Assembly (NCBI GenBank): GCA_019751935.1
Contig: JAIEMR010000155.1
Span: 1-5,889 of the forward strand
Direction of reading: 5' to 3'
DNA length: 5,889 bases
From: Alphaproteobacteria bacterium
Lineage (GTDB): Bacteria > Pseudomonadota > Alphaproteobacteria > Paracaedibacterales > CAIULA01
Below are positions 4,522 to 5,889 of this stretch, one piece after another. Both the position numbers and the translations under genes were made by a program. Position 1 is the stretch's first letter; every line of letters starts with the position of its first letter. The notes under the pieces are model-generated. The model had not been told where the DNA came from. It ran no database searches and saw only the letters and a list, made by a program, of their open reading frames with translations.

Positions 4522-4770
4522 ATGAAGATAGTTTCCGCTACAGAGGCAAAAACAAATTTTGGCAGATACATATCCACTGCAATGTCTGAGCCAATTACGA
4601 TTAGCAAAACTGGACATGAAATAATCGTTATGATTTCAAAGAAGGAGTATGATCGTCTAGAAGCTTGCGAGGATGCCTATTGGAGTGTAAGGGCTCTCCT
4701 TGCTGAAAAAAATGGCTATCTTGGAGAAAAGGAAGGGACAAAAATTATCGAAAAGCTTCTTGATGCTTAA
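4522..4770 (+). CDS. Type II antitoxin, Phd/YefM family
   Basis: This 82-residue antitoxin should bind and neutralise the toxin encoded next and repress their shared promoter. Residues 1-55 match the Phd/YefM DNA-binding fold: ATEAKTNFGRYISTA, then EPITISKTGHEIIVMI and SKKEYDRL. The C-terminal part (from about AYWSVRALLAEKNGYLG) is the helical toxin-wrapping segment seen in RelE-paired members. I chose ATG 4522 over the in-frame ATG 4510 because GGAGG at 4512-4516 is then spaced 5 bases, and because the family starts at MKIVSATEAK. Its stop overlaps the toxin start by 8 bases, implying coupled translation. The gene appears intact. Confidence 0.9.
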   Translation: MKIVSATEAKTNFGRYISTAMSEPITISKTGHEIIVMISKKEYDRLEACEDAYWSVRALLAEKNGYLGEKEGTKIIEKLLDA

Positions 4771-5041
4771 ACTTAACCCCACAAAAGAAGCTCTAGATTT
4801 TTGGAACAGTCTGGATGCTAAGCAATACAGACAAATTGGGCGTAAGGTTCTTTCCCTCCTGCTTGATCCTCACCCCAACGATTCTGCCTCACTCATAGGA
4901 TATGCGGAGTATTTTCGTGTGGATTTCGGAGAATATCGGATTATCTATAGAGTGGAAGAGGACACCATTAAGCTCACCCTCATAGGGTTAAGAAACGATG
5001 ACGATATATACAAGAAAATAAAACGCAAATTAGCCGGCTAA
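4763..5041 (+). CDS. Type II toxin, RelE/ParE family
   Basis: This 92-residue protein has the RelE/ParE fold. Members of the RelE branch cut mRNA in the ribosome, while ParE members poison gyrase; the sequence fits RelE better. Seen are a two-helix N-terminal hairpin (residues 5-34), the DPHP turn (35-38), the strand pair YAEYFRVDFGEYRIIYRVEE (47-66) and LIGLRNDDDIYKKIKRK (73-89). Arg52, Arg59, Arg63, Arg77 and Tyr83 lie where RelE-type proteins carry their catalytic basic and aromatic residues. The ATG at 4763 overlaps the antitoxin stop. The longer frame from 4700 lies within the antitoxin gene and is rejected. The pair probably acts as a plasmid addiction module. Its stop codon lies in the palindrome TTAGCCGGCTAA (5030-5041). 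Confidence 0.9.
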   Translation: MLKLNPTKEALDFWNSLDAKQYRQIGRKVLSLLLDPHPNDSASLIGYAEYFRVDFGEYRIIYRVEEDTIKLTLIGLRNDDDIYKKIKRKLAG

Positions 5042-5113
5042 GGCAGTTTTTAATCCGACTTGACTTGTTCCTTCACAAGGAGATCATCCGAATACCCTGA
5101 TTTTTTACGTTAT
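5042..5113. other. Convergent intergenic gap with weak hairpins
   Basis: This 72-base gap separates the toxin gene from the end of the secreted-protein gene. It holds GTTTTTAA just after the TTAGCCGGCTAA palindrome, a small TCCTT-CAC-AAGGA hairpin (5069-5081), and a run of six T at 5101-5106. None makes a strong rho-independent terminator alone. Weak rightward termination at 5030-5051 or at the T-run is possible. Confidence 0.3.
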
Positions 5114-5889
5114 TTAAAGGTCATGCCCGTTTTGTGGGTGAGGTGTTTTCCCCTTTTTCCAAAATGAATAAACCCAGTCTTTTGTTTGAAGAGCCCAAGT
5201 GCTACCAACAAAACCTCCAGCCAGGGCGATTGTACAATCAAGTAGTGCCTCTTGATTAAAGGCCATGTCTGCCCTGACAACGCTTGTAACAAGGGCTGTT
5301 GTACTTCCTGCAATGGCTGAAACTCGTGAAGAAGCACCTAACCAATCAAAACCCATTTTCACTGCCGTTCCTGTTAAAGTTGGCACGTAATCAGAAGTGG
5401 TACTCATAATGAGTACAGCCTGAGCAAACGTTGTGGCATATTTGGAAGCTCTTCGTGAATACCCTAAATATTCTATACCATCGTTTACAATTTCAGGGAC
5501 TAAACTATACACTGCTCCGCTTACTGCACTTGTGAGAAACAAGTCATGCTTAGCTATTGTAGCTATATTCTTGTTTAATTCGGATTGGTAGTTGTTTTTT
5601 ACATTGTTTTGGGTGGACTGATTGTTTATGAATTCTTCTTTGTATTTTTGCAGTTCTTTGTCGTTTGACCTTATTATGTGTAGTAAGTTGGCTGATATTT
5701 CTTTTATATCACTATATAAGTCATTAAAATCAGGATAATTTTTCCAATCGATGTTAATTATGCCTTCTGGGTTATTTTTCCCCCAGATGTTGTGATTTAT
5801 TGTGATCGTTGTTTTTGGTAATATTTCGTCTTTCTCGAGGCTTATTGTTACGTTCCACCTTGGTGTTGGTGACGTAGTTACCTCTGGTG
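5114..5889 (-). CDS. Secreted protein of unknown family, residues about 55-312 (gene starts at 240 across the junction)
   Basis: This is the larger part of the 312-residue exported protein; the end at 5889 is the artificial cut, and 5813-5889 repeats 1-77. Residues about 63-100 are Thr/Asn-rich and probably beta-stranded (WNVTISLEKDEILPKTTITI). Residues about 105-165 are charged and helical, with coiled-coil character (DLYSDIKEISANLL, KELQKYKEEF). From residue 170 the protein changes to Ala/Gly/Ser/Thr-rich hydrophobic segments: 171-189, 205-218, 243-259 and 269-288, joined by short polar turns. A basic, aromatic tail (DWVYSFWKKGKTPHP) follows. These segments look like weakly hydrophobic or amphipathic helices that could insert into a membrane. 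A secreted effector, a bacteriocin-like protein or an envelope protein are all possible. The TTG at 5542 is internal, not the start. Confidence 0.85.
   Translation of the reverse strand, partial: PEVTTSPTPRWNVTISLEKDEILPKTTITINHNIWGKNNPEGIINIDWKNYPDFNDLYSDIKEISANLLHIIRSNDKELQKYKEEFINNQSTQNNVKNNYQSELNKNIATIAKHDLFLTSAVSGAVYSLVPEIVNDGIEYLGYSRRASKYATTFAQAVLIMSTTSDYVPTLTGTAVKMGFDWLGASSRVSAIAGSTTALVTSVVRADMAFNQEALLDCTIALAGGFVGSTWALQTKDWVYSFWKKGKTPHPQNGHDL
5813..5889. repeat. Terminal overlap, right copy (circular molecule)
   Basis: This copy is identical to 1-77. It should be counted once when the circle is closed, giving 5812 bp. Confidence 0.93.

Noticed and set aside
4700..5041. Long toxin frame starting at 4700
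   Set aside because: It begins inside the antitoxin gene without an SD; the RelE/ParE fold starts at ATG 4763, which overlaps the antitoxin stop in the usual way.
5110..5337. 75-aa minus-strand ORF
   Set aside because: Out-of-frame shadow of the secreted-protein gene.
5114..5542. 142-aa minus-strand ORF starting at TTG 5542
   Set aside because: The frame continues upstream without a stop through the circle junction to an ATG with an SD at 240; the TTG is internal.

Overview
This window looks like one complete small circular plasmid. Bases 1-77 are identical to bases 5813-5889, so the sequence closes on itself with a unique length of 5812 bp. The DNA is AT-rich. The replication initiator belongs to the 'replication initiator protein A' (RPA) family, which is most common on alphaproteobacterial plasmids. 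The decayed HicAB and DUF29 pieces and the many small palindromes would suit a host-associated alphaproteobacterium, for example of the Holosporales or Rickettsiales. That host assignment is inference; nothing here fixes the species.

Layout. (1) A minus-strand gene crosses the junction (240 down to 1, then 5812 down to 5114). It encodes a 312-aa protein with a signal peptide, a Pro/Thr linker, a coiled-coil-like middle and an Ala/Gly/Ser/Thr-rich hydrophobic C-terminal half. It is the only large cargo gene, and I do not recognise its family. (2) 241-880 has no large gene. It holds the leader and a candidate promoter of the cargo gene, a hairpin over its Shine-Dalgarno (SD) site, and the candidate promoter region of the rightward replication operon. 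(3) 888-2190 holds a 58-aa ORF, an 11-bp hairpin and repA. (4) 2188-2420 is the probable origin: five 22-bp-type iterons, a DnaA-box-like site and three AT-rich 11-mers. (5) 2460-2830 is dense in palindromes. (6) 2956-4040 is a graveyard: a hicA-like remnant, a hicB lacking its DNA-binding end, a 57-aa DUF29 piece on the minus strand, and a second, inverted copy of a 53-bp repeat. (7) 4302-4424 is a small membrane-peptide frame interrupted by TGA. (8) 4522-5041 is an apparently intact Phd/YefM-RelE/ParE type toxin-antitoxin pair, convergent with the cargo gene.

Taken together: iteron/RPA replication plus addiction by a toxin-antitoxin pair maintain a plasmid whose one sizeable cargo is an exported, probably membrane-interacting protein. 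The cargo gene is the best candidate for something undescribed, and it is easily missed because the linear cut splits it.
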